From the NCBI RefSeq assembly GCF_025465545.1, contig NZ_JAODMK010000043.1, positions 1-58,877 on the forward strand: a stretch of DNA of 58,877 bases, given 5' to 3'. The translations under genes were made by a program, and so were the position numbers. Source of the DNA: Naasia sp. Lineage in GTDB: Bacteria; Actinomycetota; Actinomycetes; Actinomycetales; Microbacteriaceae. Positions 1 through 9,727 of this stretch are shown here, piece by piece (positions within the stretch are counted from its first letter, which is position 1; each line of letters opens with the position of its first letter). The notes under the pieces were generated by a model. The model had not been told where the DNA came from. It did no database searches and saw nothing but the letters and a program-made list of their open reading frames with translations.

Positions 1-60
1 CGTAGCTTCGGCCACGAAATCCTGCTCTCACATCGTCGTGTCTGCGAATGGAGTCCTCAC

Positions 61-1539
61 ATGCCCACCAGCTCCCCTCTTGCCGACGCCGGCGCGCCTC
101 GACCGGAAGCCGGCGTGCTGGGCCGGGTCGAGACCCGATCCATCGACTACGTCCCGTTGAGGGAGCGCAAGGGCCGTCTGCTCGACCAGGCGACCGTCTG
201 GTTCGCCGGGAGCGCGCAGCTCCTCTCGCTGGCGACCGGCGCGATCGGCATCGGTCTCGGGCTCAACCTGGTGTGGACTCTGTTCGCCCTCGCGCTAGGA
301 ACCATCCTGGGCACCATCCCGGTGTCTGCCCATGCAACACAGGGCCCGCACCTCGGCTTGCCGCAGATGGTGCAGTCGCGTCCACAGTTCGGCCGTTACG
401 GGGCGCTCTTCATCTGGGCAATGGCAATCGTCGTCTACTGGGGCTACGTCGTGCTGGGGGGCAACCTCATCGGCACGACAGCCACCCAGCTCGGCTGGGG
501 GAGCGCACCCGTCTGGGCGATCGCATCCTGCGTGGCCGCCATCATCCTCGCCATCTTCGGCTACCACTACCTGCACATCGCCCAGCGGTACATCACCTTC
601 GCCCTCGTCGCGGTGATCCTCATCTACGTGATCGGACTCGCCGTGCTCGGGAGGATCCCGGCCGAGCTCTTCGACGTCACGCAGACGTTCGCAGCGGGGC
701 CCTTCCTCGTCGTGGTCTCCGCAGCGGCCGCGTATCAGCTGACCTGGGCGTTCTTCGTCTCGGACTACTCGAGGTACATGCCCCCCGGAACGAAGCGGAG
801 CAGCATCGTCGCCACCACGTCGGGCGGCCTGTTCCTCGGGCTCTTCTCGTTCATGGCGATCGGCGCCCTCTGCGCCGCCTTGCTGCCCGAGAGCGACTTC
901 ATCACTGGCCTCGCGGAGACCGGAGACTTCGTCTTCCCTGGGCTGGGCATCCTCGTGCTGATCGCCGGCGGGCTAGGGCTCATCGGCCTGATGGCGATGT
1001 GCGTCTACGGCGGCTCGCTCACGCTCATCACCGCCATCGACAGCATCCGCACCGTGCGCCCCACGCGCCGGATCCGGCTGATCACGATCCTGCTCGTCGG
1101 GGTGACCGGCGCCGTGGCGGCTGCGCTCCTGCCCACTGATTTCCTCAATGCCAACCTCGGCACCGTCCTGATTGTGCTCGCCTACCTGATGGGCCCCTGG
1201 ACGGCGGTCAACCTCACCGACTTCTTCGTCGTGCGACGAGGTCACTACTCCATCACCGAGATGTTCCGCCGCGATGGCATGTACGGGCTGTGGCACTGGC
1301 GGGGGATTGTCGCCTACCTCATCGGGATCGTCGCCATGATTCCGTTCATGAGCATCGGCGGCTACCAGGGACCGCTCTGGACGGCGCTCGGCGGGGTGGA
1401 TATCGCGTTCTTCGTCGGCATCCCCGTCGCCGGCTTCTTCTACTGGCTGTTCTGCCGCAACATCGATGTCGCCCAGGAGAAGGCGACCATCGAGCGGGCG
1501 GACAAGGACATCGACACGATGGGCAAGCCGATCGAGTGA
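61..1539 (+). CDS. NCS1-family nucleobase/cation symporter-type permease
   Basis: A 492-residue secondary transporter of the NCS1 (purine-cytosine permease) family, acting in the cytoplasmic membrane. After a hydrophilic N-terminus of about 45 residues that contains RSIDYVPLRERKGR, the protein is a run of roughly twelve hydrophobic helices, the usual length and layout for CodB/PucI-like permeases. The ATG at 61 has a GGAG box at 50-53. The substrate cannot be read from the sequence. The next gene, 272 bases on, is a dimethylglycine-oxidase-type flavoprotein, followed by a PucR-type regulator and an aldehyde dehydrogenase, so a nitrogenous small molecule (N-methylated amine, betaine-like compound or purine derivative) is the most reasonable guess. 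Family assignment is firm, substrate is inference. Confidence 0.88.
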   Translation: MPTSSPLADAGAPRPEAGVLGRVETRSIDYVPLRERKGRLLDQATVWFAGSAQLLSLATGAIGIGLGLNLVWTLFALALGTILGTIPVSAHATQGPHLGLPQMVQSRPQFGRYGALFIWAMAIVVYWGYVVLGGNLIGTTATQLGWGSAPVWAIASCVAAIILAIFGYHYLHIAQRYITFALVAVILIYVIGLAVLGRIPAELFDVTQTFAAGPFLVVVSAAAAYQLTWAFFVSDYSRYMPPGTKRSSIVATTSGGLFLGLFSFMAIGALCAALLPESDFITGLAETGDFVFPGLGILVLIAGGLGLIGLMAMCVYGGSLTLITAIDSIRTVRPTRRIRLITILLVGVTGAVAAALLPTDFLNANLGTVLIVLAYLMGPWTAVNLTDFFVVRRGHYSITEMFRRDGMYGLWHWRGIVAYLIGIVAMIPFMSIGGYQGPLWTALGGVDIAFFVGIPVAGFFYWLFCRNIDVAQEKATIERADKDIDTMGKPIE

Positions 1540-1811
1540 TCGACGGCGCTGCCGGGTCGTGCGACTGCCTGGCTCGGCCGCATCGCCCCGCGTCCGGACG
1601 GCCGGCGTGCTCCGGCGCTGACGTCAAAGCCTGAGGGCGACCCGAGCGCTCGCTTGCTACTCATCTTCAACATCGGCCCGCGTTTCCTACCGCTGGATGA
1701 TGGAGGTCCGCAACGGCCCCTCGTACGGTGAATGGCCGCCGTCTAGGATGATGCGCCGTCGCGCCCGGACCCTCGTCGTCCCCTGACCCCGCCCCCAACA
1801 AGAAGGACTCC

Positions 1812-4283
1812 ATGGAACGCGTCGTCGACAGGTCGATCAGCGCCGCTCTGTTCACCGACGCCGGACGCGGCGATCTGCCCGCCCGATCCCGCACCGTCGT
1901 GGTCGGAGGAGGCATCATCGGCGCAAGCGTCGCTCACCAGCTCGCCGAGGCAGGCGAGGAGGTGCTGCTGGTCGAGGCCAACGTGCTCGGAAGCGGAACG
2001 AGCTGGCATGCGGCGGGGCTGGTGAGCGGGTCTCGAGCGTCGTCGACCCTCACGGCTCTCGCGCGCTACAGCCGCTCGATCTACGAGGGCCTGGAGCGGC
2101 GCACGGGGATCGACGTCAACTGGCGGCGGACGGGTTCGCTGTCGATGGCCCGCATCGACGGGCGGGTGGACGAGCTCCGATACCAGCGCGACGTCGCGGT
2201 CCAGGGGGGAGTCGAGGCGATCCTGCTCGGGCCCTCGGAAATCCGTGAACATTGGTCCCTCGCGGATCCGACGGGAGTCAAGTCCGGTCTTCTCATCCCT
2301 GGTGACGGGCACGTCAATCCGGGCTATGCCGCCATCGCGTTCGCCAAGCTCGCCCACGAGAGCGGTGCCACCGTCCGGGAACATGTGAAGGTGGCCGAAG
2401 TGCTCACCTCGGGTGGCCGCGTGACCGGCGTCCGCACGGACCAGGGCGACGTGGAGGCGGAGAGGGTCGTGCTGGCCGCGGGCCTGTGGACGCGCGACCT
2501 TGCGCGCACCGCCGGCGCCCACGTCCCGTTGTACGCGGCGGAGCATGTGCATGTGCGCACGAATCCCATCGAGGGCGCTGTGGCTACCCTGCCGGTGCTG
2601 CGGGACCTCGATGCGAGCTACTACATCAGACATGAAGACGGTCGCCTCCTCGTCGGAGCGTTCGAGCCGCAGGGCAAGCCCCGACCGGTGGACCAGATCC
2701 CGACATCCGGTTTCGCCGAGTTCGCCCCCGACTGGGATCACTTCCACTCGGTGCGTGTGCAGGCGGAGCGCACCGTGCCGGCAATGCAGTCGGCCGGTTA
2801 CGACCGATTCCTCAACGCACCCGAGAGCTTCACGCCGGACGCCAACTTCATCCTGGGAGAGACCGGCGAGGTCGCGAACCTCTTCACGGCTGCGGGTATG
2901 AACTCGCAGGGCATCATCTTCGCCCCCGCCGTCGGACGCGAGCTCGCCGCGTGGATGCTTGCGGGAGCGCCGCAGTTCGATGCGTCATCGGTGGACGTCC
3001 GCCGCTTCTCTCGGCACCAGGCGAACCGTCGCTATCTCCACGACCGGACTCGCGAAGGCCTCGGGCGGCTCTATGCCATGCACTGGCCGAACCTGCAGAT
3101 GTCGACCGCCCGCAATGTGCGGCGCTCGCCGCTGCACGAGCGCGTCGCCGCGAACGGAGCCGCCTTCGGCGAGGTCAACGGCTGGGAGCGCGCCAACTGG
3201 TATGAGGAACCGGGAGCGGCCGCGGAGGTCGTCTACAGCTACCATCGCGCGAGCTGGTTCGACCGCGTCGCGGAGGAGCACCGGGCGGCGCGCGAGAACA
3301 TCGCGATCTTCGACCTCAGCCCGTTCGCCAAGGTCGAGGTGGCCGGCCCGGATGCGCTCGCGGTCGTCCAGCGCACCTTCACCTCGAACCTGGACGTGCC
3401 GATCGGCCGAGCGGTCTACACACTGCAGCTCAACAGCGCCGGGGGCATCGCGCTCGACGGCACCGTCACTCGTCTCGCTGATGACCGCTTCCTGGTGGTG
3501 ATGCCAAGTGCGACCCAGGACGCGACGCTCGCCATCCTGCGGAAGGCGGCCACCGGTGCCGCCGCCGCGGTCTTCGACGCCACCGCCGGCTTCGCCACCA
3601 TCCTCGTCACCGGTCCCCGGTCCCGCGACCTGCTCGAGAGGGTCTCCCCGGAGGACTGGTCGGACGACGCCCAGCCCCACCTGACCGGCCGGCAGATCGA
3701 GATCGCCGACGGCTTCGCCTACGCCCTACGGGTGAGCTTCACCGGCGAGCTCGCGTACGAGCTCTACGTCACGAGCGACCTCGCAGTGAACGTGTTCGAC
3801 GCCGTATGGGCAGCCGGAAAGCAGCTCGGGGCGCGGCTCGCCGGATACTACGCCTTGGACAGCCTGAGGTCCGAGAAGGGCTTCCGCCACCTCGGGCACG
3901 ACATGGGCCCGACCGACGACCCACGCTCGTCCGGTCTGTGGTTCGCCGTAGACCTCGACAAGGGTGACTTCATCGGTCGCGCTGCGGTCGCCGCCAGCAC
4001 ACCCGCCGACCTCAAGCACCGCACTGTCTACTTCTCGATCGACGACCCCCAACCGGTCCTCGTGCATGACGAGACGGTGCTGCGTGACGGCGTCGTGGTG
4101 GGGCGGGTGCTCAGCGGAAGCTTCGGCCACACCCTGGGGCGGGCTGTGGGACTCGCTGCCATCGATCCGTCCGCCGACATCGAATCCGGCAACTGGACCG
4201 TCGAGTGCGGCGGACGCCCGTACGCCGCGAGCTTCTCGCGCCGCCCCTTGTACGACCCCGCCGGAACGCGGATGCGCGGCTGA
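1812..4283 (+). CDS. FAD-dependent oxidoreductase with GcvT domain (dimethylglycine oxidase/dehydrogenase type)
   Basis: An 823-residue two-part flavoenzyme. Residues about 27-385 form a DAO-type FAD domain with the dinucleotide motif VVVGGGIIGASVA at 29-41. GTSWHAAGL follows, and its His66 sits where dimethylglycine dehydrogenase/oxidase enzymes attach FAD covalently. A linker domain follows, then a folate-binding aminomethyltransferase (GCV_T) domain from about 445 to 700 and its C-terminal barrel. Family members demethylate dimethylglycine or sarcosine-like N-methyl amines and pass the one-carbon unit to tetrahydrofolate. Length matches the bacterial dimethylglycine oxidases (about 830 residues). 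AAGGA precedes the ATG. It lies between an NCS1 permease and a PucR-type regulator. The true substrate may be another secondary or tertiary amine. Confidence 0.87.
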   Translation: MERVVDRSISAALFTDAGRGDLPARSRTVVVGGGIIGASVAHQLAEAGEEVLLVEANVLGSGTSWHAAGLVSGSRASSTLTALARYSRSIYEGLERRTGIDVNWRRTGSLSMARIDGRVDELRYQRDVAVQGGVEAILLGPSEIREHWSLADPTGVKSGLLIPGDGHVNPGYAAIAFAKLAHESGATVREHVKVAEVLTSGGRVTGVRTDQGDVEAERVVLAAGLWTRDLARTAGAHVPLYAAEHVHVRTNPIEGAVATLPVLRDLDASYYIRHEDGRLLVGAFEPQGKPRPVDQIPTSGFAEFAPDWDHFHSVRVQAERTVPAMQSAGYDRFLNAPESFTPDANFILGETGEVANLFTAAGMNSQGIIFAPAVGRELAAWMLAGAPQFDASSVDVRRFSRHQANRRYLHDRTREGLGRLYAMHWPNLQMSTARNVRRSPLHERVAANGAAFGEVNGWERANWYEEPGAAAEVVYSYHRASWFDRVAEEHRAARENIAIFDLSPFAKVEVAGPDALAVVQRTFTSNLDVPIGRAVYTLQLNSAGGIALDGTVTRLADDRFLVVMPSATQDATLAILRKAATGAAAAVFDATAGFATILVTGPRSRDLLERVSPEDWSDDAQPHLTGRQIEIADGFAYALRVSFTGELAYELYVTSDLAVNVFDAVWAAGKQLGARLAGYYALDSLRSEKGFRHLGHDMGPTDDPRSSGLWFAVDLDKGDFIGRAAVAASTPADLKHRTVYFSIDDPQPVLVHDETVLRDGVVVGRVLSGSFGHTLGRAVGLAAIDPSADIESGNWTVECGGRPYAASFSRRPLYDPAGTRMRG

Positions 4284-4306
4284 GGGCGCCAAAGCGCGCG
4301 GTCGCA

Positions 4307-5722
4307 TCAGGAGTCCCTGGTGGTCCCCCAGGCCTGGTACGCGATCCACATCGCTGCCAAGTCGGCAGACCGATTGGCGTTGAGTCCGGTCTCCTCTTCG
4401 ATGCGATGCAGCCGGTAGGACAGAGTCTGACGATGGATGCCCAACTCGTCCGCCGTCCGCTGCCAGTGCCGATCATTCCGCAGATAGGAGAACAGCGTCT
4501 GTCGAAGCCTGCCCGCCGCAGGGTCGGCGGCGACGAGCGGCCCGAGGACGGTCTCGATGATCTCCTCGGCCTCACGGCGCGATCGACTGAAGACCGCGAT
4601 CGTCGTGCCCTCGAAGACCGCCCAGAAGCGCTCTCCAGATCGCGATGCCGCCAGTACCCGATCCGCTTCCACGGCGGCCGCCGCCGTGTCGCGGTAGTCG
4701 GAGAAGCGCGACGAGACTCCGAAATGGATGGAGCACGACTCCGCCATCCGCTGCACCTGGTCGCTCACGTCACGGGGAAAGAGCGCGTGGTGATTGGTCT
4801 GCCCCGCAGCCACCAGCACCGGAAGACCGAGAATGGCGCCGCTCCTTGCGATCAGTTCTCCAGCGCTCGCCGCGAATGAGGCGACGTAGAAACCGTCCCC
4901 GGCCGTTCTTCCTCCGAGCAGGGAGTCGCTCTCCGGTGCGCTTCCGCCGGCCAGCAGAGTGGCGAGAAGGTGCTCGGACGCCCTCGCACGCAGATCGACG
5001 GCTCCGAGGACGCGGTCGATGTTGAGTTCGAGGATCTTCATCAGATGCACGAGAAGGAACCCATCCGTGATCTCGTCCGGGTACTCCGCGATATGCAGGA
5101 GCGCAGGTTGCGTCCCTCTCAGCGGGAAGGTTCGAATCGAACGCCCGGAGATGACGGCTGGATCCGTCCAGGTCTGCAGAACGGTGAGTCCCGTGAGTTC
5201 GTCACTGACGCGGAGCTCGACCCGCAGCAGCGAGGCGAACTCGGCGGCCAGTGCGTCGACGTCGGAGTCGGCATTCGCGGCGAGCTGGTACAGCTTGCTG
5301 AGTGTGAGCACGTGCAGGATCTGGGACGACGAATTGGCGGCGGCGACGTGCCGAGCTACCACGGCGTAGGGAATGTGCTCAGCGGCAAGGAGAACCGGGA
5401 ACTCTCGCCGGTCCGCCTCTTCCAGCATCTCGTGCGAGACGGGCGGCGCCGTCTCGTGGTCGCCGATCATGAGACCAGCGAGCCCTGAATCGTCCAGTCG
5501 GCGGAGGAATGCGACTTGCTCCGACGGCTCGCGCGGCACACACAGACCGACCGTCATCAACAACTCGTGCGGCCCGAGCCATCTTTCCGGCGAAGGCATC
5601 TCGCAGCTGTGCGCCCACAGCACAGCTCGCCCGAGTCCCGCTGTGCCGGCCAGCACTCGGACGCCCAGGCTGGCCGTCGAGACGAGGTCGCCCACGTTGA
5701 GGACGCTCGCCCTGTCGTCCAT
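4307..5722 (-). CDS. PucR-family transcriptional regulator
   Basis: A 471-residue regulator. The N-terminal part (about residues 5-120, beginning LNVGDLVSTASLGVRVLAG) is a PucR-type sensory domain. The C-terminal 60 residues hold the PucR helix-turn-helix, with the sequence WQRTADELGIHRQTLSYRL typical of the CdaR/PucR group. The frame stays open to 5869, but the ATG at 5722 was chosen because GGGAGGA lies 7-8 bases upstream on the minus strand, and the longer version would run into the divergent aldehyde dehydrogenase gene. It is transcribed against the upstream flavoprotein gene (24-base convergent gap) and away from the aldehyde dehydrogenase. PucR proteins usually control purine or amine catabolic genes next to them, so the 61-8836 genes are likely its regulon. 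Confidence 0.88.
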   Translation of the reverse strand: MDDRASVLNVGDLVSTASLGVRVLAGTAGLGRAVLWAHSCEMPSPERWLGPHELLMTVGLCVPREPSEQVAFLRRLDDSGLAGLMIGDHETAPPVSHEMLEEADRREFPVLLAAEHIPYAVVARHVAAANSSSQILHVLTLSKLYQLAANADSDVDALAAEFASLLRVELRVSDELTGLTVLQTWTDPAVISGRSIRTFPLRGTQPALLHIAEYPDEITDGFLLVHLMKILELNIDRVLGAVDLRARASEHLLATLLAGGSAPESDSLLGGRTAGDGFYVASFAASAGELIARSGAILGLPVLVAAGQTNHHALFPRDVSDQVQRMAESCSIHFGVSSRFSDYRDTAAAAVEADRVLAASRSGERFWAVFEGTTIAVFSRSRREAEEIIETVLGPLVAADPAAGRLRQTLFSYLRNDRHWQRTADELGIHRQTLSYRLHRIEEETGLNANRSADLAAMWIAYQAWGTTRDS

Positions 5723-5817
5723 GCCGTGAGTCCTCCCGGGTACGAGTTCAGAGGACGATACAGGACCGTGCGTCTTTTCGTATTGGAGGCGAATTGTAGC
5801 GTCAGGAACGCTCCCGC

Positions 5818-7413
5818 ATGGTGGTGAAGCCGATGTTCCGGCTTCGACCGAAAGCGACAGGTATGTCATCGCTGCTCAACTCCGACGCGACCACCCGCCC
5901 CTCGGCTGCGGCTGACGTCGCTCTCCGCGAGGTCAGCGACCGCCTGTTCGTTCGCGGTGAACTCGTCGCCGCCGACGGCACCCGCCGGACCCCGGTCGCA
6001 GACCCGGCGACGGGCCATCCACTGGGAAGCTTCACGGATCCCACAGGTGAGCAGGGCGAGCAGACCGTCGCCGCCGCCAACGATGCTCAGCGTCTCTGGA
6101 ACGCACGGACTCCACTGGTGCGGGCGGAGCTTCTCCACCAGGTCGCCACGAGGATGCGCGGGGACAGCCGGCTCATCGCAGAGCTCATGACACTGGAAAC
6201 AGGCAAGCCGTTCAAGGAGAGCGCCGACGAGATCGGCTGGGCGGCGTCCGCTCTGGACTACTACGCCGAGCTCGGCCGGCACTCGATCGGCACCATCCAT
6301 GGCACCGCGACACCAGGGCAGACCCAGTTCACCATCAAGGAGGCCATGGGGACAGTCGTCATCATCCTGCCCGCCAACTTCCCGATCCTGCTCATGATGT
6401 GGTCCGCAGCCGCAGCGCTCGCCGCCGGCAATGCCGTCATCGTGAAGCCGTCCGAGAATGCCGCGCTCACGTCGCTGGCCTTCATGCGGGCGTTCGGGGA
6501 ACTGGATGCCGGGCTCGTGCAGTGCCTCCCCGGCGGTGCCGACGTCGCGAAGCAGCTGGTCGGGCACCCGGAGACGCACATGGTGGCGTTCACGGGCAGC
6601 GTGCCAACGGGCCAGGCGGTCGCGCGCACCTGCGCGAGCAACTTCAAGCCCTTTCTCATCGAGGCATCGGGAAGCGACGCGTTCATCGTGATGCCATCCG
6701 CGGCCATCGAGGTGGCCGCGCGTGCTGCCACCTTCGCGGCCTTCCTCAACTGCGGACAGGTCTGCACCGCCGCCGAGAAGATCCTTGTCCACGAGGACGT
6801 GTACGACGAGTTCATGGCGGCATTCGTCCGCAACACCCGGCAGCTGCGGATCGGCCACGGGCTGGACCGGGTCGACATCGGCCCCATGGAGAACGCCCGG
6901 GAACGTCAGCGGATCGAGAAGCTCCTTGCGCGCGCCGTCGAGCAAGGCGCCAAGATCGTGACTGGTGGGGCGCGGCCAGACTTGGCCGGCGAGTTGTCAG
7001 ATGGATACTTCTTCATGCCCACGGTCATCGACAACTGCACGACCGAGATGGACCTGTACACCCAGGAGCTCTTCGGCCCCATCGCGGCCGTCTACAAGGT
7101 CTCGAGCTTCGACGAGGCGTTGCAGATCACCAACGCATCGCCGTTCGGGCTCGGCGCGACTCTCTACTCGACGGACATGCTGGAGGTCGACCGGGCACAG
7201 CGGGAGATCGTGACGGGCATGGTCTGGGTGAACGCTCCGCTGCTCGACAACGACGCAGGGCCGTTCGGCGGCCGCAAGCTCTCGGGAATCGGACGGCAGC
7301 TGGGAGCGGAGGGGCTGGACACCTTCCGGCACACCAAGCTCGTGATGGTGGATCCGGCCTCCAGCGAGCAGAGCTTCTGGTGGTTCCCGTACGCCGATGA
7401 TGAAGCGTGGTGA
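5818..7413 (+). CDS. NAD(P)-dependent aldehyde dehydrogenase
   Basis: A 531-residue aldehyde dehydrogenase. The catalytic glutamate is Glu282 in IEASGSDAF and the nucleophile is Cys316 in NCGQVCTAAE. The cofactor and oxyanion region FTGSVPTGQ is at 259-266. The EASGSD version of the usual ELGGKD motif is divergent but keeps the Glu. The ATG at 5818 has AGGAA nine bases upstream; ATG 5863 (MSSLL) is possible and would remove a 15-residue extension. Enzymes of this superfamily oxidise aldehydes to acids. Here it probably removes the aldehyde released by the amine oxidase (convergent, 82 bases away) or another product of the island. The 95-base gap to the divergent PucR gene should hold both promoters. 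Confidence 0.88.
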   Translation: MVVKPMFRLRPKATGMSSLLNSDATTRPSAAADVALREVSDRLFVRGELVAADGTRRTPVADPATGHPLGSFTDPTGEQGEQTVAAANDAQRLWNARTPLVRAELLHQVATRMRGDSRLIAELMTLETGKPFKESADEIGWAASALDYYAELGRHSIGTIHGTATPGQTQFTIKEAMGTVVIILPANFPILLMMWSAAAALAAGNAVIVKPSENAALTSLAFMRAFGELDAGLVQCLPGGADVAKQLVGHPETHMVAFTGSVPTGQAVARTCASNFKPFLIEASGSDAFIVMPSAAIEVAARAATFAAFLNCGQVCTAAEKILVHEDVYDEFMAAFVRNTRQLRIGHGLDRVDIGPMENARERQRIEKLLARAVEQGAKIVTGGARPDLAGELSDGYFFMPTVIDNCTTEMDLYTQELFGPIAAVYKVSSFDEALQITNASPFGLGATLYSTDMLEVDRAQREIVTGMVWVNAPLLDNDAGPFGGRKLSGIGRQLGAEGLDTFRHTKLVMVDPASSEQSFWWFPYADDEAW

Positions 7414-7495
7414 CTGGACCTGCTGCGTGATCGCGGCGGGTCCGCCAGCTCAGCCCGATCGAGGCGGGCCCTCGCGGGCGGGCGTGTCGGAGGAT

Positions 7496-8836
7496 TCAAC
7501 GAGCAGCTCTCCGATCCTTGCCCCCGCGGAGCACGGCTGCGGCTGCGGCCCTGCCAGTGCGGACGGCGCCTTCCATGTAGCCGCACACCCATTGATCGGA
7601 CCCGCAGACGTAGAAGGGCGGCTCGTGGGTGCCGTGCAGAGGTCCTACCGACATGACATCACCTGGTCGCCAGCCGGTGACATAGCCCTGCGTCCATCGG
7701 TCGCTAGCCCAATTGCGGAGGAAGAACGCGGAGTGCTCGCGCGCTTGCGTTCCCAGGATCGCGGCGAGGTCGTCGGTCAGGTCCGGTTCCCGGCGGGCCG
7801 GGGGAGTGGCGAAGTACTCACCGAGTGACGACGGCGGCAGGAGGCCGGACAGAACTCCGGGACTCTGCGCCCATGTGCCGCCGATCAGCGTGGTCTGCGA
7901 GTAGGAGGTCCCGTTCATCCCGGCCTCCTCCCAGAAGGATGAGGCGTACACGGCCGCGATCTTGACGGCAGGAGCCTGCCGCTGACGGTGCAGCGAAGCC
8001 AAGCGCTCGACGCTCACCCCAGTGATGTGGACGTCGCGCAACGGTCCCACCGGAAGCGCCGAGATGACCGAATCGGCGGAGAACTCCTCCCCGGTGCGAA
8101 GCGACACGCGAGCTCGACCGGATGCGATATGAACGGCTGCAACCGGGCTGCTGTACCGAATGCGTCCGCCGAGTTGCTCCGCCATGCGAAGCGCTACCGT
8201 CGCGGACCCCTCCAGTACCCGCTCGTTCTCCCACGCCTCGAAACTGTAGAAGCCGTCAGCTCCTGCAGCGGACTCCTTTCTCAGGTCGGCGAGGAGCGAC
8301 GTGCGTTCGATCGACTCCACGGCGAGGGCGTGCGCGGAGAGTTCCAGGGCGAGGATCACCGCCGGCGAGCCGCCCTCGGACCGGGCCCAGTCGGCGACGG
8401 AGATACTGTCGAGGCGTTGAGCGTCCGGGTGGCTCCAGGGGTCGTCCGGATCCACCGAGGCGGCGAGCCGAGAGAACTCCCGCTCGAGCCGCTCGTAGTT
8501 GCGGCGTTCCTCCTTCGACATCCAGGGGAGGTCGTCGCCGAGGGTCTCGCCGGACCCCAGCTTCCACTTCGTCTCGCCCGAACTGGCGACGAAGGTGGGG
8601 CCAAGGGTGAGTCCGAGTTCGCCGACGAGCTTCCGGTATGCCGTGTGGAAGGTGCCGACGATCTCGCCGCCCAGTTGAACCAGTCGACCGTCGGCCGTGG
8701 TCGCCTGCTCGACCCTGCCCCCCGGCCGGGCGCGCGCCTCAAGCACGAGCACGTCCGTGCCGGCAGCCGCCAGGTCGCGAGCGGCACTCAGCCCGGCGAG
8801 TCCCGCTCCCATCACGATCACGTCGCGCTTCTCCAC
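7496..8836 (-). CDS. Flavin monoamine oxidase family protein
   Basis: A 446-residue FAD-dependent amine oxidase. The N-terminus has the Rossmann motif VIVMGAGLAGLSAARDL and then GGRVEQATTADGR, the standard FAD-contact region. The C-terminus ends with FYVCGSDQWVCGYMEGAV, the family's second FAD-binding segment. The GTG start at 8836 is well placed behind AAGGAGGA. Family members oxidise primary amines or polyamines (for example putrescine oxidase) to aldehyde, ammonia and peroxide. No signal peptide is visible, so it is probably cytoplasmic. It points towards the aldehyde dehydrogenase (convergent), which fits a two-step amine to aldehyde to acid route. Substrate unknown. Confidence 0.86.
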   Translation of the reverse strand: MEKRDVIVMGAGLAGLSAARDLAAAGTDVLVLEARARPGGRVEQATTADGRLVQLGGEIVGTFHTAYRKLVGELGLTLGPTFVASSGETKWKLGSGETLGDDLPWMSKEERRNYERLEREFSRLAASVDPDDPWSHPDAQRLDSISVADWARSEGGSPAVILALELSAHALAVESIERTSLLADLRKESAAGADGFYSFEAWENERVLEGSATVALRMAEQLGGRIRYSSPVAAVHIASGRARVSLRTGEEFSADSVISALPVGPLRDVHITGVSVERLASLHRQRQAPAVKIAAVYASSFWEEAGMNGTSYSQTTLIGGTWAQSPGVLSGLLPPSSLGEYFATPPARREPDLTDDLAAILGTQAREHSAFFLRNWASDRWTQGYVTGWRPGDVMSVGPLHGTHEPPFYVCGSDQWVCGYMEGAVRTGRAAAAAVLRGGKDRRAAR

Positions 8837-9185
8837 GCGTTCCTCCTTGTGTTGTGGTCGCGGGTGCGGGGCCTACTGCTGTCTCGATCGGGTACGGCGC
8901 GAACGGACACCGAAGCATCGAGCGGACGGCGGCGGTGCCCCGATGGCCTAGAGGCGAAGGCGGCCGCTCGGTTGCGTCCTCCGCCTTGGCGACAACTCTG
9001 CGACAGGGTCGCCGAGGGGTGAACAGTACCGAAGTCTGATGGTCGTGGCACGAGTCGTACTCGGGTCAGTGTTCTGCCCGCTTGCGCCCATCGCTTCCCC
9101 GGGTGGGTCCCGAGGACTCGGGTCGGCGGCCCTGGTCGCGACGGCCTCCGGGCGCCGGCATCAGACGAAGACGCCGCCGCCGGTG
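8837..9185. other. Intergenic region without a recognisable gene
   Basis: About 350 bases between the start of the amine oxidase gene and the end of the DUF2231-like gene. It should hold the amine oxidase promoter and the end of the minus-strand cluster transcript. A small imperfect palindrome (CGAGT, three bases, ACTCG) is at 9051-9063. I see no convincing small ORF or RNA gene. Confidence 0.5.
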
Positions 9186-9680
9186 CTACCCGGCGACCCC
9201 GTGCCAGACCGCTCGCGCACCCGCGTCGCCGATCAGCACGACGTCGACGGTGGACCCGACCGCCACAGCCACGGCGACCACGGCGACGACGACGGTGATC
9301 GCGAGCCGAACCGGCGGGGCCGACAGTGCGGGCACACGGTCGCGGAATCGGAACCAGACCCACTCGAGGACACCGATGGCGAAGAGCCCGATCACCCAGG
9401 GCAGCAGGGTGTCGCCGAGCGCGATGTGCTGGTTGAGGAGCTGCGTTGCCGGCACCCGCGGCTCGAGCTTCTGCCCCGCCTGCACAGTGACGGGCACGAG
9501 CGCCACGAGGAGGAGGCCGGCGAGCGGCGTGACGATGCCGAGCCGACGTCGCGCGGCCGGCCACAGGGCGTGCAGCATCACGGCGAGCGACGCGAGAGGA
9601 ACTCCCACGACCACGGCGTGCACCAGGAGCACGTGCAGCGGGAGGCCGGCGAAGGTGTCGAGGTTCATGCTGGGGATCAC
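9186..9680 (-). CDS. DUF2231-like small membrane protein
   Basis: A 164-residue membrane protein with four hydrophobic segments, at about residues 15-37, 48-66, 90-110 and 125-150. The pattern PLHVLLVHAVVVGVPLA resembles the HP(V/L)H-type first helix of DUF2231 proteins, whose function is not established. The start may be the codon at 9680 or the ATG four codons later. It is the last gene of the minus-strand unit that starts at 13913; only 47 bases separate it from the RibD-like gene. A second DUF2231 protein sits at 40502-41008. Confidence 0.72.
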   Translation of the reverse strand: MIPSMNLDTFAGLPLHVLLVHAVVVGVPLASLAVMLHALWPAARRRLGIVTPLAGLLLVALVPVTVQAGQKLEPRVPATQLLNQHIALGDTLLPWVIGLFAIGVLEWVWFRFRDRVPALSAPPVRLAITVVVAVVAVAVAVGSTVDVVLIGDAGARAVWHGVAG

Positions 9681-9727
9681 GAGGCGGCGACGCCGATGGT
9701 TCAGACCGCGCCGCAGTGCGCCGCGCG

